64,000 nt of DNA from Diphasiastrum complanatum (lineage: Eukaryota; Streptophyta; Lycopodiopsida; Lycopodiales; Lycopodiaceae): assembly GCA_029204225.1 (NCBI GenBank), contig CM055103.1:52865538-52929537 (forward strand), read 5' to 3'. Below are positions 23,501 to 36,305 of the stretch, piece after piece. A program made the position numbers and the translations under genes. How positions within the stretch are numbered: the stretch's first letter is position 1; each line of letters begins with the position of its first letter. Below the pieces are notes generated by a model, which was not told the DNA's origin, did not search any database, and saw nothing but the letters and a program-made list of their open reading frames with translations.

Positions 23501-24736
23501 CTTCCGCGCAAAAGAAAATTCAAAGACACAAAATCGTTCGCGAATACAAAAATGAAAACGAAAAAGAAACAGTTTCGCCTTCGTGAAAGCAAACAGTGTC
23601 TTCCACTTCTGCTACATGGGCCAAGTATAACAAGTGCATGTAACTCCAACAAAGGGTTCATCAGATCCTTCCTTAAAGCTATCAAATCAATGTCATATGA
23701 TTCAAAAAGATATATGCCAAATAATAAGCTGGAAGATTGCAATAGTGAAGGAAAACCCATTGACTAAGGATTATAGTAAATTGGAATTTTTACATGTAGT
23801 TCTATAATGAAGTAAGCTCAAACTAATCTTAGAAATTAGAGATAGAATGGTTCTAGATTTTTTTATGAAGTATGAACTAACATAATTTCTTGCATGTCCT
23901 AAATTGTAGTATGAATTATGTATTTCAAATGTTAAAATTTTCAATATATTGAGGTAGTGATTATTCTGTCGACGACTTTGGTCTAGGTTACCAGTTGAGC
24001 TCTTCTCCTCTTGCTATCACATGGCATGGCATGGCTTGGGGGATAGATCCAGGAGGATTCTCCAGGAGGGGTCTAGGATTGGTTGGGTGGTTTTGCTCCA
24101 TAGTCTCTCTTGTTGTGTTTCCTATCCTCATCTTAGGGGTTTTCCCTAGTGGTCTTTACAATACTAACTAAAGCTTTCATGATTTCACATTTCACCAATC
24201 TCTTTCTTAAATATTTAGGATTACCAGATCTTTTTAGAATTTTGATAAAATTTTATGATTTCACATTTATGTATTTTCATCATATTTTTTTCATTTTCGC
24301 AATTCACTAAGTAGAACATTATGTATTCCATTGCAATTGTGAGATGAGTGTTATCTTAGATGGAGACATGTATTCCCCTTTTTCTATCAGTGTAATAATG
24401 GCTTTCAGGTGAAGTGTTACATTAGAATTTGAAATTTACGTATACTTTTGAATGTGAATTATGTATATGTAAAGTTTGAAATTGTGAATGTCAAATTGTG
24501 GTCTTGAATGTACACCTATGCAATAATGGTTGTGAAGTCATGATTAAATTTGCAAATATGAAATTGTAAAAACGTAAAGATGGCTTAAATCATGCAATTT
24601 AATGTTGAAATTCTTTGTAAGAGCATATCTAAAATTGTGATTACAATTGTGACCAAATCTCCCAAGGTTAGGATCTTCAGAGCTGATAATATAAATATTC
24701 ATTAAGAAGAACCATGAGATCATTATCTTCTACTTG
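23501..24736. other. Spacer, no gene seen
   Basis: AT-rich. A short piece at about 23710-23765 (ATGCCAAATAATAAGCTGGAAGATTG) resembles 8819-8860 in the last LACS intron, suggesting an unidentified dispersed repeat. Confidence 0.45.
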
Positions 24737-25324
24737 AAAATTTCTAATTGCATGTACTTATCAAGTTATCAATAGATAATTTTGTCCAAATATGGAGTTT
24801 ATTGAAGGAAACTTCTCAAATTACAAGTTCTAGAGAATATTTTAGAATCTATTGTCCTTTCCATGGAGGATGTATACTTTCATATTTGATTATATCACTT
24901 TTGTAGATTTGTGCTTGAATTTGTTGCATAATTTTCAACTTTCACGATTGTGCAATTAGTATGTTGATGTTTGTATACGGACATAAGGAACTTCTAGAAC
25001 ATCACAATATATTTTATGGCCACAACCTCTTCTAGTTTTGAATTTTGAATGGGGAGCATGGATTCCTAGCTATAAAATTTATCATGATATTCTAGAAATT
25101 TCTAAGGTACAATAGGAAAAGGTCTAACATACTAATTGCACAATCATGACAGTTGAAAATGTTGCAACAAATTCAAGCTCAAAAATCTACAAAAGTGATA
25201 TAATCTAGTATGCAAGTAGACATCCTCCATGGAAATGAATTTAGATTCTAGAATGTTCTGTAGTACTCCATATATGGACAAAATGATCTATTGACATCTT
25301 GACAAGTATTTGCTACTAGAAAAT
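24737..25324. repeat. Foldback element: long inverted repeat with short loop
   Basis: Arm 1 (about 24737-25019) and arm 2 (about 25066-25324) are reverse complements over almost their whole length. Examples are TCCATGGAGGATGT with ACATCCTCCATGGA, and TATATCACTTTTGTAGATTT with its complement near 25183. Arm 1 has an extra stretch of about 30 nt. The loop is about 46 nt. No coding capacity. It would fit a foldback or long-TIR non-autonomous DNA transposon. Flanking target duplications were not identified. Confidence 0.88.
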
Positions 25325-26162
25325 ATATATTTATGGTATTATGGATACGTCGATGTAGTTGTAGATGCTATTCTTTATTGGAAATTCGTTTGCTTTAGCA
25401 CTTTCAATAAGCATAATGATGATGTTGACATACAAACACCTAACATCACTTTAAGGGCAACATAAATGTTGACTTAAGAACACACATATATTAAAATAAA
25501 GGTGTTGTTTTGATAGTAAATTTGTATGAATCTACATGTGAACTTAACCATTCCAAAATTGGCACTTATTAATAAGGTGACTATATAATGCATGCTCTTG
25601 TGAATGCATGCATAAACATGCTAATGCTTGAAATTGGACAAATCTAATGTAAATGATGACCTTGAGGCTTGTCCAACATTCAGAGTATAAAGACTACTCC
25701 ATCCTGGAGTTGATCCAGTAAAGTACTTATTTCAGTGTGGTTGCTGAAATACATGGAACCAGCTTCCCAAAGAAAGATCTGAATGGCTGCATCATCATCG
25801 CAAACAACACACAATTATATTATTTAAATCAGGTTTGAACATACTTGTATAAAGTGTCTAATTGCATACACGCAACAATTAATCTGATAATCTCATAATG
25901 CATCTAGTTTCTTCTCCCACTCCTTTCTTACCACAAAGAAATACCCAAACAGCAATGACTAATTAATTCTAGATTCCATGGCTTTCCATTGGAATGTGGA
26001 AGGTTCGACTCCTTAGACCAACAGAATCAGAAGCTAGCAGAATTGTCAAAAGCCTGCATGATCTTTCAGAGTGTAGTCTTTCCAAATGTTAACAAGAACC
26101 AGTGCAAGTAGGCTGTGCAAGCAATTGCTTCAATTAACCTGCCTGATTGTTTGCAGCATTGA
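25325..26162. other. 3' flank of DUF688 gene 1
   Basis: No gene. The part next to 26162 is probably the 3' UTR of the minus-strand gene. The rest is AT-rich spacer. Confidence 0.5.
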
Positions 26163-27788
26163 TTACGTTACTAGATCTTTCAAAAGAAAACTCCTAAATC
26201 TTTGCACAATGCATGCACTGTCATAAATCTGAATATTTGAACAGATAGATTGATCGGTGCTAATGGGTTTTGAATTTACCAGGCGTACAGTTCTAGATTT
26301 CCTCAGTAATGGTTGCCTCTGGCTTCTTGAGACTGCTCCGCCATCTTTTGTCAGCCATAGAAACTGCTTTGATATCTCTTTGTCCATATCCATCGGAGCC
26401 AAACCATGAGATGCGTGATCCACACTTTTTAGCAATTGCATTGAAGTACTGTAATCGTAGCTGTAGAGTGGTCTCCTCGTCATTGTGCTGTTCATGGAGG
26501 ACGCACGGCATAGTGCAAACATGGATAAGTCCATCTGTGGGTCAGTCTTCCCCTGACCACCTGTTTCCTGGGTTGATATCTCCGTATCTGCTCTGGTAGA
26601 CAAGTCTCCACTATGCTCAGATAGCGTGACACTAGAGCTAAGTCGGCCACTAAACTCAAAGCTACTCATGCTATACAAATTACCGGAAGATTGGTTGGAA
26701 TCGTTGCAAGGGGGGTAACCATTCATTGTTTTGGATCGGTTGAGTTTTCTTTTCTCTTGGAAGCTCCCAAAATTATCATAGTGGGAATGCTTTTGTTGAT
26801 GATGAAACTTCATTGAGAGATGCCTGCCTGTGAGCATCGGTTTCAAATCCAGCGATCTCTCTGAGGCTGAACTTTGAGACCTCTCAGGAGACAAGCCCTG
26901 CTCCAGATTATGATTGCCAAACTGTGAATCAACCTCTGATGGTGGCTGTTGAGAGGTGAGCTCATCAAAAGCCGAGTCAATGTGAGAGACAGAGCCATTG
27001 CGATCATTTTGGAGATTGTCAAACGATGAGGCGCGATCTGGTGACAGCATCCCAATTTCAGATCCATCTTGGCTTGTGAGAGTTGTATTTTGGATTGAAT
27101 TAGACAAGCTAGCCTCCCAATCAGACTGTTTGGGAGAGACAGAAAGGTAAGATGAAGGAGTTCCGGAGTACATTGGAGTGTAGTATGCAGATTCATCCTC
27201 TGACTCTCCTGCGCTTATGTACGTGGAATAACCATGCAGGTGACTGACCTGCTCCAGAAATGTGTTTGATGCTTTCTCCCTTCTAGCGTGCTGCCAGTGA
27301 TTATGGGTGACGTCCAGAGATCGTTGCTGCCCATGAACCTTGCTAGATATCATTCGCTTGAATTTTGTGGAGAAAGAAGTGGGACTAGAATGAGCTGAGA
27401 AAGATGGTTGTCTAGCGAGCGGGGACTGCAAAGGAGACACGGGTTTTTCTGCTGCTCCGTTACTGGCTTTGTTAGAGATGGCTCTGGGGCTTGAACGAAC
27501 TGAGGGACTTATGTGATGAGCTGGGGGTGGATGCAATGGAGAAATGGGCTCTTCCTTGACGCGGATCTTGGGGATTCCTGGCTCTGCCTCCCATTTGAAG
27601 GGAATTATTGATCCCCCTCCTGTCTTGCAAGTCAGCACAGGAAGTGGATCTGCCGCAACTAAACTACTGCGAGCTGGTGCCGGGTGCAAGGCATGGAAAT
27701 TAGCAGCACCATCTCTTCCACCTTGGCAATCTGGATCATCTGCAGTGCTGAGAAACTCTTCCTGCTTCAAGGCTTCAACAAGCTGCAT
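26163..27788 (-). CDS. DUF688 family protein, gene 1
   Basis: A single open frame of 541 residues. The diagnostic feature is 'IIPFKWEAEPGIPK' at residues 61-74, a variant of the PFKWEEAPGKP motif that defines the plant DUF688 family. The rest is polar and Ser-rich with no membrane span or signal peptide seen: 'SPLHPPPAHHISPSVRSS', 'PSYLSVSPKQSDWEASL', and a basic middle containing 'RSKTMNG'. The family is plant-specific and has no established biochemical role. The start is supported by an in-frame TAA 18 nt upstream of the ATG at 27788. No intron is needed across the frame, though a further 3' exon cannot be excluded. A (CT)n tract lies about 240 bp upstream on the coding strand. A second family member is at 50372, in divergent orientation. 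Confidence 0.85.
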   Translation of the reverse strand: MQLVEALKQEEFLSTADDPDCQGGRDGAANFHALHPAPARSSLVAADPLPVLTCKTGGGSIIPFKWEAEPGIPKIRVKEEPISPLHPPPAHHISPSVRSSPRAISNKASNGAAEKPVSPLQSPLARQPSFSAHSSPTSFSTKFKRMISSKVHGQQRSLDVTHNHWQHARREKASNTFLEQVSHLHGYSTYISAGESEDESAYYTPMYSGTPSSYLSVSPKQSDWEASLSNSIQNTTLTSQDGSEIGMLSPDRASSFDNLQNDRNGSVSHIDSAFDELTSQQPPSEVDSQFGNHNLEQGLSPERSQSSASERSLDLKPMLTGRHLSMKFHHQQKHSHYDNFGSFQEKRKLNRSKTMNGYPPCNDSNQSSGNLYSMSSFEFSGRLSSSVTLSEHSGDLSTRADTEISTQETGGQGKTDPQMDLSMFALCRASSMNSTMTRRPLYSYDYSTSMQLLKSVDHASHGLAPMDMDKEISKQFLWLTKDGGAVSRSQRQPLLRKSRTVRLVNSKPISTDQSICSNIQIYDSACIVQRFRSFLLKDLVT

Positions 27789-28029
27789 AACTTGCAGATC
27801 GTCTTAGCAGCTAGCCCGTTGAATGCAGAAAATCAACAAACATGCAGAATCAGTATCGTGCTACATCCACCCACAACCGATCCAACAGCCCACAATCAGA
27901 TTACTCTCAATACCTTGAGCAGAAATGCGAGAAAACCAAATCTGTAATTCCAATTCGCAATTCCTTGTAGGATTGATCAACTGCGATAGAGACCATCGAC
28001 TTTTTCTGCACTAATTGGATGATGAAAAC

Positions 28030-28030
<1 letters not shown>

Positions 28031-28071
<41 letters not shown>
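28031..28071 (-). promoter_or_regulatory. (CT)n tract upstream of DUF688 gene 1
   Basis: About 40 bp of GA on the plus strand, i.e. CT on the coding strand, some 240 bp upstream of the ATG. CT-rich tracts are common in plant core promoters and 5' UTRs. A regulatory role is inferred from position only. A G-rich, Gly-codon-like stretch (28110-28200) follows further upstream. Confidence 0.45.
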
Positions 28072-28075
<4 letters not shown>

Positions 28076-30752
28076 ATTACGAAGAATCCAAAGCGATTGA
28101 GAAGTATTGAAGGTGGAAGCGAGAGGGGAGGCGGAGGAGGAGGCGCAGCCGGTGGCGGGGGCGGTGGGTGGCGTTTGAGGTGGAGGAGGTGGTGGCAGAT
28201 CGGGGTTTTAAGTTGGAGGTCATGGGTGGCAACTTGGAGGTCATGGGTGGCAAACCTCCACGTTGTCCATTATAGTAATGGAACGTGACACATGATGTAT
28301 TTCCACAACGCGGCGTCTGACTCGTTTTTTTGCTGGGTTCGTTGGTGTATTGGCTTTTTCATTCATTTATAAAACACCGAGAGAGAGACACATAGAGTTC
28401 CAAGGCCTTGGGTTAGGGGGCGATGGGAAAAGGGAATGGCTGAGTAAGCCCTTCCGCGCGGCTTTTGTGCCTAGTGATTTCTCCTTGATTTTTGAGCTTG
28501 TTGTGAAATGCCGAGGGGCAAAGTGTTACATCATACTCCATCATTGTATCTTTCTTTCATCAACGTATTTATGTTGCATTGCAACGTTTGCAAGCCCTTT
28601 CAAATATTCGACGAGCTCAAGTTGTAGGAGCGGCTGCTTCAAATCTTCCTGCATTACCTATCAGTGACACTAATACAGCTAGTGATTTACATCAGGCAGT
28701 AGGTCTTGAGTAATTATTTTGATGTCTTAGGTTCTATTAAGCGTATTAGCTTTTAAGTACGTTTGTCTTTTGGCAATATCATTCCATGTACTAATGTCCT
28801 TTTATACCTTGATGGGTTCTCCCATCCTTCATTGATAAAAGCATGTGATTATATGTTACAGAAGGAAACCATAGATAACAACAAGAGCCCGAGTTTGAGC
28901 TTGAGGGACGTTCAGTTTACTTGGGTGAAATGGTTGTAAGGAAGGGCCCTTCAACAACGTAGTATTATGTCTAGGGGCATACAATTGGCCCAAGATCCAC
29001 TCAGCAAATGGTTGGGTCACCTCAGTCGAAGTACTTTTGCGAGATCAAAATTTTATTTTTTCCATTTTTAATGAATTGTTTTATGGAGAAACCTTTTGTG
29101 CGGAAGGTTGTGTTTTTGGAAAAAGAGAAACTAAAAAATCGATATTCCATTTAGCATTTATTGTTGAGTTAGTTATAAAGTTATATTTTTGGTTAGAAGC
29201 CATTCTCTATATTTGACATATTATTGGTGATGCTTTTCCAAGTTCTTTTTAAGACTAATATGTATTGTGTATTCATATCACATGATGCAACATTTTCACG
29301 TGTTCATTTATAATATTCATTCATTGTTTTGAGCTTTCCATATAGTTGTTTTTTGTATTGTGCCCAAGTGAACACTTGGAACTAAATGCCTCTCACAATG
29401 TGAGCACAAACCTTTTTTTATCACAAATTAAGCGGATGGTGATTTTCCATATGTTTCAAATCAATTAAGGTATTACTTGTGTTGTTTTTTGTATTGTGGC
29501 AAAGCAAACACTAAGAACTAAATGCCTCTCAATACGTGAGTGCAAACCCTTTTTCATCATAATATGGATGGTTACTTCTCCTATGTTTCATATCAATTAG
29601 GGTATTACTTGTATTGCCAGACACCTATGAAACACAAAGTTGCAATATGGTTTTTACTTTATTGGATGGTGCATCTATATCTTCGACATCCTTGTTTCCC
29701 AAGTACTCAAACATCAAACCTTCATCCATGCTTCTAATTTAGCAAAATAAGTCATATTTTTCTTTTTGTTTTTTTTGGTCACAAAGGTAGCTCAATAAAA
29801 TGGCATCATCATGTTCAATGTGTATGCTTTACATCATTAATAATTTGACGCCCATTTAGAATGTATTTGAATGGCTCAATTTTGTGAACATCAACACTAA
29901 CGGGTAAAAATCTTGTTAAAAAATCATTTTAATAGGCGATATATAAAGCTAAAGATCATCTAATTATAAGCATTCTGATACATGAACAATATTATATGAA
30001 GTCAAAAATATAGAGATTGGCTATTATTCTCCCTTTTTTCAAATATGCTTATCTTCATATATAATCAACATAAAACCGGATCTTTAGATTTTTAGTTCTA
30101 TATCACTGTCTTATCAAATTACTACTCGTGGAAAACACCCCAATGATATACATTTTCCCAGCTATTGTCCACTTCAATGTGTCATGAATAAACGTTTCAT
30201 ATGTTTGTTTCACAGTACATGATTCAAGTATGTTACTCAACCTCTCTCCCCATTAGACAACTCTCAGTCAAAGTTTCAAAGCCATTACACTCAAATCCCT
30301 TTAACTATTTGAACATAATCCTAGAGTAGAATTTCTAAACAAAACAAATGCCTTCCAAGACCGTTTTAAAAAGATGGATTCATTTTAAGTCTTACAAGAC
30401 AACCCTAGACTATATCTAGAGGCCAATTTTGAAAGAGGCAAAAAGAATTTGTTGGTGTGGTATGTACTCAAACTTTCAATACTAGAGAAGGATCAAATAT
30501 AGAAATATATAGGATTTTGAGTTGCAAAAGCAAGTAGTTCAATACTATGAATACATTTTGTATGCTCTTATTTATATCCTTCAAATAACAAGAACATGGC
30601 TTTGGATGTGAACTTATGGAAATTAAAGCAATAAAAGTGGAACTCTCATCATTCACTTTATGTGAAATGTGGTTTAGTATTGTGTGAGTTTTATCAATGT
30701 GTGCTTTAACATTTGTGTTGATTTTTTGCTTCATAATTGCTATATAAGACGT

Positions 30753-30753
<1 letters not shown>
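28072..30753. other. Spacer with one tandem duplication
   Basis: No gene recognised in about 2.7 kb of mainly AT-rich sequence. At 29345-29616 two direct copies lie 136 bp apart (GTTGTTTTTTGTATTGTG at 29345 and 29481; both include GAACTAAATGCCTCTCA). Confidence 0.6.
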
Positions 30754-30788
<35 letters not shown>

Positions 30789-30871
30789 CACTCACAAGAA
30801 TCTATGCTTCTTTGAATCATTTCCAACTCTAATCAATGTATGTAGCTTATTTCACTAGATTTGCAAACATG

Positions 30872-30928
<57 letters not shown>
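30754..30928. repeat. (CA)n and (GT)n microsatellites facing each other
   Basis: A (CA)n run (about 30754-30786) is followed 88 bp later by a (GT)n run (about 30874-30928). The two are complementary and could fold back on each other. Confidence 0.93.
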
Positions 30929-31787
<859 letters not shown>

Positions 31788-31807
31788 TGGCACATTTGCC
31801 GAGGAGT
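31788..31807 (+). other. Gypsy primer site, tRNA-Asp-like
   Basis: TGGCACATTTGCCGAGGAG aligns with the tRNA-Asp complement TGGCGCCGTTGCCGGGGA with several changes. The same position in copy 2 (60071) reads TGGGGCTGTTGCTGAGGAG. Confidence 0.68.
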
Positions 31808-33433
31808 AATACCAAATTTTTATTTTTAGCATGTTTTTGATCCATGGATGGATGTTAGCTTGCATTTAGGCATATTGATTTTGGCATAGTAGTGTTAAAG
31901 TTGCATTTTAGGGTTAGTTTTGGGTGAATTTTTCATGTTTTGTGTGGATTTCTTGCTTGTAATCTATTTTGATTGTTGAGCAAGGAAGGTCAGATAGAAC
32001 ACCATTCCTGAGATCCACTTGGATCTAAAGAAATCAGATAAACCACAAAAATTGTTCATTTTCTACAATTTCGGGGACAAAAGGGGCAAAATCTTAATCA
32101 AACGCTGATAACTTTATGTTCCCTTGCAAACAACCTTCGTTGACTTGTAGGCAAGATCACCCTAATGAAGTGAAGCTAGAACTTGAATGGCGAAAGTTAC
32201 TTTCCAGCCAGAAACTGAAGAAAGACAACCAAAGACAATGAAAAAAAAATTCTAAAAACCAAAAAATATAGAAAATCAACTTTTGTCTATTATTCTACTA
32301 TATATAAATTTGATCTAGGTTAATTCTATAAATGTGAACTTGATCTTCTAAATAATCTAGCTCTGATTATGTGGTTTTTGGCGGAATTGCCGAAACGTAT
32401 CAGACATGAGCTCAAACGTCGTGAACAACACTTGACATTGCAATGGGCAATGGATGAAGCTATACTATGGAAAAGATGAAGATTCAAATAATGAGTCGCA
32501 TGTTGGAATGTTGCCTTACACTGCATGGAAAACAACCACAACTTCTACTACGATTGCATCAATTAATATCAATACAACAGTCGAATTGATGATGGACGAG
32601 TTTGAAAAACTTGGCTAGAAGTAGTAGTTGCAGTTGGATAAGATGCAAGCATAGTTTGATGTGAAGCTAAAAGCCTTGGAAGAATATCATGCAAAGACTG
32701 ACAAAGGTGCTAAGAAGATGCTCAAGGTTTTTCCTAGCAGAGAAAATGTTTGGTGTGTGATTTGTGCTGATAATCACACCATGAACAAGTGTCCAACTAT
32801 GAAGAGATGGATGTTTATACTCGTTGTCATTTGTGCAACTTAAATGGACACGAAACAAATTTTTGTTCGTTTAATCTTTGGATTATGCAACAAAAATAAC
32901 ATAAGTTTGATTTTCATGAAGGACTAAAGTGAAAAGCACCAGATGGCAAACTGCATGACCTTGCATTTCCAAAACTATTAGCTTTACATGCTCCACCAGG
33001 ACAACAAGTATCTCATGCAAAAATGATGGAGCCAGAAGCTTCATCAAGCCAAGACCAGTGGAATTATGTTTCAGAATAAGAGTCTAGACCTCCAAAGCAA
33101 TACACAATCTATGTTGTTGTTCAATAACAACAGTTCAGACAATGGGCAAGAGCACCACTTGGTTGTTTTGGATATGGGCATTGCTGAATTCCAAACAAGG
33201 GCAAATTCACTCATTTATGTCGTAAATTGGATATGGGCATTGCTAAATGGACTGTCCAACTAGACCAAAGCCACCACCTATAATTGTTCCATTGAATATG
33301 ATTACGATCAAACCAAGACCAGCAGTTCGGCTTGTTCCATAGAAATCCACTGAACCATCTGCACTAGTTATGGTCGTCATGAGAGCTCAAAAAGAAGTTA
33401 CTGCTAAACCGCCTCTTGTAGAGACCATTCATT
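31808..33433 (+). pseudogene. Gypsy leader and gag with CCHC knuckles
   Basis: The leader to about 32150 is shared with 60091-60430. From about 32350 a broken reading gives 'LAELPKRIRHELKRRE' and 'HLTLQWAMDEAIL', then at 32740-32880 two knuckle-like motifs, 'CVICADNHTMNKC' and 'CHLCNLNGHETNFC' (the second is a clean CX2CX4HX4C). Gag packages the RNA; knuckles bind it. Many stops and frame changes show an old copy. It is cut at 33434 by a copia LTR fragment. Assignment to gypsy rests on the primer site and the absence of copia motifs. Confidence 0.62.
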
Positions 33434-33715
33434 TGTCGTAAAACTTGGGGATGACCAACAGCAGAAGCTCGAAGCTTTGAGTGTAGGCGTGTAGGAATGG
33501 AAACACAACAGTTAGCAGTAGACATATTCAAGAAGAATGATTCATACAAAATTGTGCAGATGAACAATACAGTAGTGAGACAAAAATTGCACTCTGACTA
33601 ATATCAACAGTGAGTACAATGGCTTGAAGTAATAACTTCAACTTGTTGAGCGTGATAACACTGGCTACAGATAACTCTGATTGTAAAACCTTACTTAGCT
33701 TGATTCAACTAGCTA
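33434..33715 (-). repeat. Copia LTR fragment, family B copy 1
   Basis: Beginning TGTCGTAAAACTTGGGGATGACC, this is a direct repeat of 36929-37203 with roughly nine in ten bases equal. It represents the 3' part of a minus-strand LTR. Homology stops at 33715, where sequence switches abruptly to the end of the family A LTR. Confidence 0.88.
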
Positions 33716-33800
33716 TTGCTTTGTTCAATTTTTTATAGTCATAGTCATGCATTGGAAGTAGGACGTTTTCACATTACATTATTCCATCCTATTTCCGACA
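33716..33800 (+). repeat. Copia LTR end fragment, family A copy 3
   Basis: TGCTTTGTTCAATTTT through TAGTCATGCATTGGAAGTAG to TTTCCGACA matches the last 85 bp of the LTRs ending at 21868 and 36007. It abuts family B without a gap, a recombination-type junction. Confidence 0.85.
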
Positions 33801-34840
33801 TGCAAGATCAACCAAGTACCATGGGGTGCAGATATCTGATTTGATATCATGACATCATCAGAAGTGTTCTAAATTGTGGCTAATCTGCCACTCTTGTAAT
33901 TCGTGAATTAGTTGTAGATGTTTAATCTTTCTAATCGATAAGTTACAAGACGCAACACGAAATTGTGCGAACTATATACTTTTTGATTGATGCATAAGCT
34001 AAGTAATGAAAGTAAGACGTCAGAAGATGAAATATACAGAATACGAGTTTCCTGCGTGCGACACAATTTTGCATAGGATCTGTAGATCCACAAGTCCGCT
34101 AGTAAGCAAGACACGAATTCGTGAGAGAACTGTATTTCTCTCACGCCAACGCACTGCGTGGATCTACATGTAGTGCTTGAAAAATCAAAAAAATCAATAG
34201 ATGATATTGTAGCTGTTGTGCACATTATTAATCTATATGATTGTATAATCTTGTATGTAAATTCGTCTGCTATTATTTGTGTGTCTGATTCGCTTGTTCA
34301 TTCTATTCCGCACTTTGGTTTGATCTTGTTGAATGCTACATTAATTTGTTAACGTAGATCAGCAGTGTCTAACTACTCTCTAAAGGATTGTAGGAGTGAT
34401 ATAGCCGACAGTGGCCAGTGATCACATCTGAATTCTTGACGAACTGATTTTGTTCGCGAATTTTTTCGCTTCGTGTTTTGCCTCGCTTTGCTTCGCGATC
34501 ACTTGGCCATAAAGGGTAAATCAATTACAGAGCTCACCTTTTGTTTCGTTTTGCTTCGTCTCATTTTGTTATAGAGCTTGATTGATCTTGTCGCGAATTC
34601 TTTCACTTCGTTTCATTTTGTTTCGCGATTTGTGTGCTTCCAGCATGAATCAATGTCAGAGCTCATTTAAGTTTTGCTTCATTTCGCTTCGTTTCATTTT
34701 CTTCCAAATTTTGTCTCATTTCGTTTCATTGTATTACAGAGCCTGATTGATCCAACTCGAACATAAATAAATCAAGTGTCACGAATCGTTCGTGATTTAA
34801 TTTTATCAGTTTGTCACCAAAGTTTTGTTAGCTTCATATT
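33801..34840 (-). repeat. LTR-like segment with TTTCGCTTCG iterations
   Basis: Between 34440 and 34740 the sequence is dominated by TTTCGTTTTGCTTCG-type words, the reverse complement of the CGAAACGAAA pattern at 22905-22995. ACGAATCGTTCGTGA near 34780 also has a counterpart near 22853-22885. It is probably a minus-strand copy of the same LTR. Its limits are uncertain and there is no coding signal. Confidence 0.45.
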
Positions 34841-36007
34841 TTCCTTCTTACTAATCGACTAATCGGTTTTAATCTTCATCCATTGTTTATCCAGTTCTAC
34901 GGATTTTTTTGTGTTTTTATACAGTCTGTAGATTTACAAGTGGTTATACACAGTCTACAGAAATACATGGAGTTTGACAACAGTGTCGTATTTTTCACCT
35001 ATCAGGAATCCCTTGTAAAAATGCAGTGTTGTTTTTTTTGCATTTTTCGCTTGACAGGAATTACGAGTAAAAATACAGAGTCGCATTTTTTGCATTTTTT
35101 TGAGTGGCTTAAATGTTAATAAAATGACTTTGGCAAAGTGTGGGGTAATCCTAATTCAGATTTAAGAGCACCTTCGAGTTTTTCGCAAAAACCCGACATT
35201 GTCGCCTTTTTGCGACACCACCACCTGTGGCAGTTTTAGTTCAAATCTGTAGAGTGACAGTTTTGGTTCATTTATGCAGATAGACTATTTAGGGCCAATT
35301 TCCACCGCTTATCAGCAATCAATTTCTGAACTAGATGAATGCCAGCGGACACCAGCCAACTGGCAATCGCATTTGATGACCTAATTGCTTAGTATATATA
35401 TATAGATGTTCATATTCATACAGTCTTAAGAAGTTCTGAAGCGATGCATCAATATTGTGAATTGTGAAGGGGCTGAGTGTTATTACAGGATGCTTAATGC
35501 ACTCTTATCAAGCACAATCAGAAAGTATTGTAGTTAGCTCTCTATCAAGCTTTCAAGTTTGAACTCTCTTGAGCATTCTAGCTCAGTCTTTTAAAGATTT
35601 ATTTTAGAGTTGCTATTGCGCTACTGCTTATCAATAGAGATACTTATTATTAGACTTATTCTCAGTTACTCAGAGATAGCTTAGAGTGCGTGGTTTCTAT
35701 TCGCTATTGTCTTGCGCTCATTAGCATTTGATTTTGTTTTTCTGAATCAATACTATCTTCTATTGCGTTCAGTATATGTCAGAATGCATGCATCTCTGTA
35801 TTGCTTTTGTAACTGATAGAAATTTTTTGAGAATTCAATACTTTAGGCTTGGCTACGTAATCACTTAGTATCTAGCGATTTCAAAGTTAGTTGCTAAAGA
35901 TTGAACGTGATTTTCATCACTACTGCTTTGTTCAATTTTTGATAGGCATAGTCATGCATTGGAAGTAGGACGTTTCTGCATTACATTATTCCATCCTATT
36001 TCTAACA
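34841..36007 (+). repeat. Copia LTR, family A copy 2 (solo or orphan)
   Basis: Homologous to 20752-21868 along its length, with a (TA)n-expanded TATA region (about 35390-35405). It ends TTTCTAACA at 36007 but is not followed by a primer site, so it is a solo or 3' LTR. The left limit near 34841 rests on a match to the related LTR at 20116 (ACTAATCG.TTTTAATCTTC). Confidence 0.75.
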
Positions 36008-36305
36008 ATGGCCAGTCCTCTTACAGTATCTATAGAAAAGTTTCTGCACTGGTTGGAATGATGAAGAGCTTGAATTCAATCATGAACCGAAATTTGGTCC
36101 AGAATGCATGTTGCTCTTCTTGTCAGTATAACTTGACTTTGTAGATCTCTTGGATCTAAATTTCTGATTTTTCAAATATGGAGTTTGAGGATCCGATCTT
36201 GAACCTGAGAAAGATGCTGAATCTTCTGATCCCCTCTTGTAGAAGCAACGATATTACTTTCGATAGAGTGAGGTGCTCTTGGGTAGAAATTGTCATTATC
36301 CAATT

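Noticed and set aside
26002-26012. GGTTCGACTCC resembling a tRNA B box (T-loop)
   Set aside because: No matching A box, anticodon stem or acceptor stem could be built around it.
28110-28290. Glycine-rich frame at 28019-28288 as a glycine-rich protein
   Set aside because: It begins in a GA microsatellite and lies in the presumed promoter of the opposite-strand DUF688 gene.
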